In this document: in pieces, positions 15,334 through 15,662 of the stretch
Numbering within the stretch: the first letter of the stretch is position 1
Layout of the letters: each line of letters begins with the position of its first letter
From: JAGWAZ01 sp050248595
GTDB lineage: Bacteria > Bacteroidota > Ignavibacteria > OLB7
Reading direction: 5' to 3'
Assembly: GCA_050248595.1 (NCBI GenBank)
Contig: JBFWSB010000059.1
Location: forward strand, 1 to 15,662
DNA length: 15,662 nucleotides
Program-made: the position numbers and the translations under genes
Notes under the pieces: generated by a model
The model's input: the letters and a program-made list of their open reading frames with translations, nothing else
Databases searched by the model: none
Told to the model about the DNA's origin: nothing

Positions 15334-15378
15334 AGACATAACAGTTCAGAAAAAAATGTTGTTATGTCTTCTTTTTTT
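15334..15378 (+). terminator. Intrinsic terminator reading rightward
   Basis: Perfect 10-bp arms AGACATAACA (15334-15343) and TGTTATGTCT (15360-15369) with a 16-base loop are followed on the plus strand by TCTTTTTTT. It could end a plus-strand transcript from the DUF4249 side or isolate the downstream nucleotidyltransferase gene. Confidence 0.6.
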
Positions 15379-15491
15379 CCTTCATCCCCTGCTTTTTCCT
15401 TCCTACGGATCAATTTTCCACTTACTTCGTCTGAGAAAAGAAGTTAGACACGTTCAACTCTCCAGTTTTCTGAACCATATTTTCTACAACG

Positions 15492-15662
15492 ATGAACCAG
15501 AATATCCACTCTCCATTTATTGAATCTGGGTCGGGTGCTTCCCTGAACACCCAGCTAAAAGAGATTGCCTCGGGCATTGCCGCCGAATATTTGGCTGATC
15601 CTCGCGTAGAAGGAGCGATTATTGTCGGCTCCGTGGCACGAGGTGTTGTCGACCAAGTCTCC
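15492..15662 (+). CDS. Nucleotidyltransferase-domain protein, 5' part only
   Basis: The frame opens with ATG at 15492 and runs off the right edge after 57 codons. A leading region (NTQLKEIASGIAAEYLADPRV) is followed by GAIIVGSVARGVVDQVS. The GS-x-ARG signature preceded by a hydrophobic strand is the start of a DNA polymerase beta-type nucleotidyltransferase fold. The catalytic Asp pair would come immediately after the window end. The family ranges from MNT/HEPN-type toxin-antitoxin partners and AMPylators to aminoglycoside nucleotidyltransferases, so no specific role is assigned. No Shine-Dalgarno sequence is visible. Confidence 0.72.
   Translation, partial: MNQNIHSPFIESGSGASLNTQLKEIASGIAAEYLADPRVEGAIIVGSVARGVVDQVS

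Larger units (their letters stand above)
14978..15491. other. 514-bp gene-free stretch with several hairpins
   Basis: No supportable coding sequence. From left to right: a nested inverted structure right after the DUF4249 stop (GGAGAC 14979-14984 with GTCTCC 15037-15042; TTCGT 14986-14990 with ACGAA 15025-15029; AACTC 14991-14995 with GAGTT 15003-15007), a GC-rich repeat-type hairpin (15051-15092), a minus-strand terminator (15171-15208), a possible small RNA, and a plus-strand terminator (15334-15378). The final 110 bp before 15492 show no clear promoter. Confidence 0.55.

Overview
The window reads as a chromosomal segment of a member of the Bacteroidota or a close relative (Bacteroidota/Chlorobiota/Kapabacteria side of the FCB group). 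Evidence: a small TonB-dependent receptor with a carboxypeptidase-like regulatory domain followed by a DUF4249-type lipoprotein, a secreted protein with a type IX secretion (T9SS) C-terminal sorting domain, several short lipoproteins, a WG-repeat protein, and promoter-like elements of the Bacteroidota form TTG-N19/20-TAnnTTTG (minus strand near 764-793, plus strand near 11315-11345). Two genes also carry clear Shine-Dalgarno sequences (starts at 4607 and 11167). No tRNA, rRNA, CRISPR array, transposase or phage gene was seen, and the species cannot be named from this.

Layout. 1-728 (minus): secreted protein with BNR/Asp-box repeats, cut by the left edge, with its own promoter. 812-4115 (minus): tightly packed run of four genes read in the order lipoprotein with a PliG-like domain, Nramp-related transporter lacking the usual metal-binding motifs, MOSC-domain protein, APH-type phosphotransferase. 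4218-4607 (minus): small unrecognised beta-rich protein, separated from that run by a terminator-like hairpin. 5065-6375 (plus): von Willebrand A (VWA) domain protein with a T9SS tail. It converges on an LprI/DUF1311-like lipoprotein gene (6501-6990, minus) that appears frameshifted; a perfect 44-bp loopless palindrome lies between them as a probable two-way terminator. 7151-8813 (plus): cupin protein overlapping an APC-family permease. 8900-9226 (minus): YciI-like protein. 9302-11167 (minus): long secreted WG-repeat protein. 11580-14977 (plus): TonB-dependent receptor plus DUF4249 lipoprotein, probably with a long structured 5' leader. 14978-15491: gene-free stretch with a widespread-type GC-rich hairpin repeat and two outward-facing terminator-like hairpins that may bracket a small RNA. 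15492-15662 (plus): start of a nucleotidyltransferase-domain protein, cut by the right edge.

Functionally, much of the content is cell-envelope related: outer-membrane import (receptor + DUF4249), exported repeat proteins, two lipoproteins resembling different lysozyme-inhibitor families, and two inner-membrane transporters each next to a small cytosolic partner. The most interesting items are the frameshift in the LprI-like gene, the ligand-poor Nramp homologue and its operon, the candidate small RNA at 15171-15291, the leader with alternative pairings before the TonB receptor gene, and the unrecognised protein at 4218-4607. I did not find convincing evidence of a wholly new multi-gene system.
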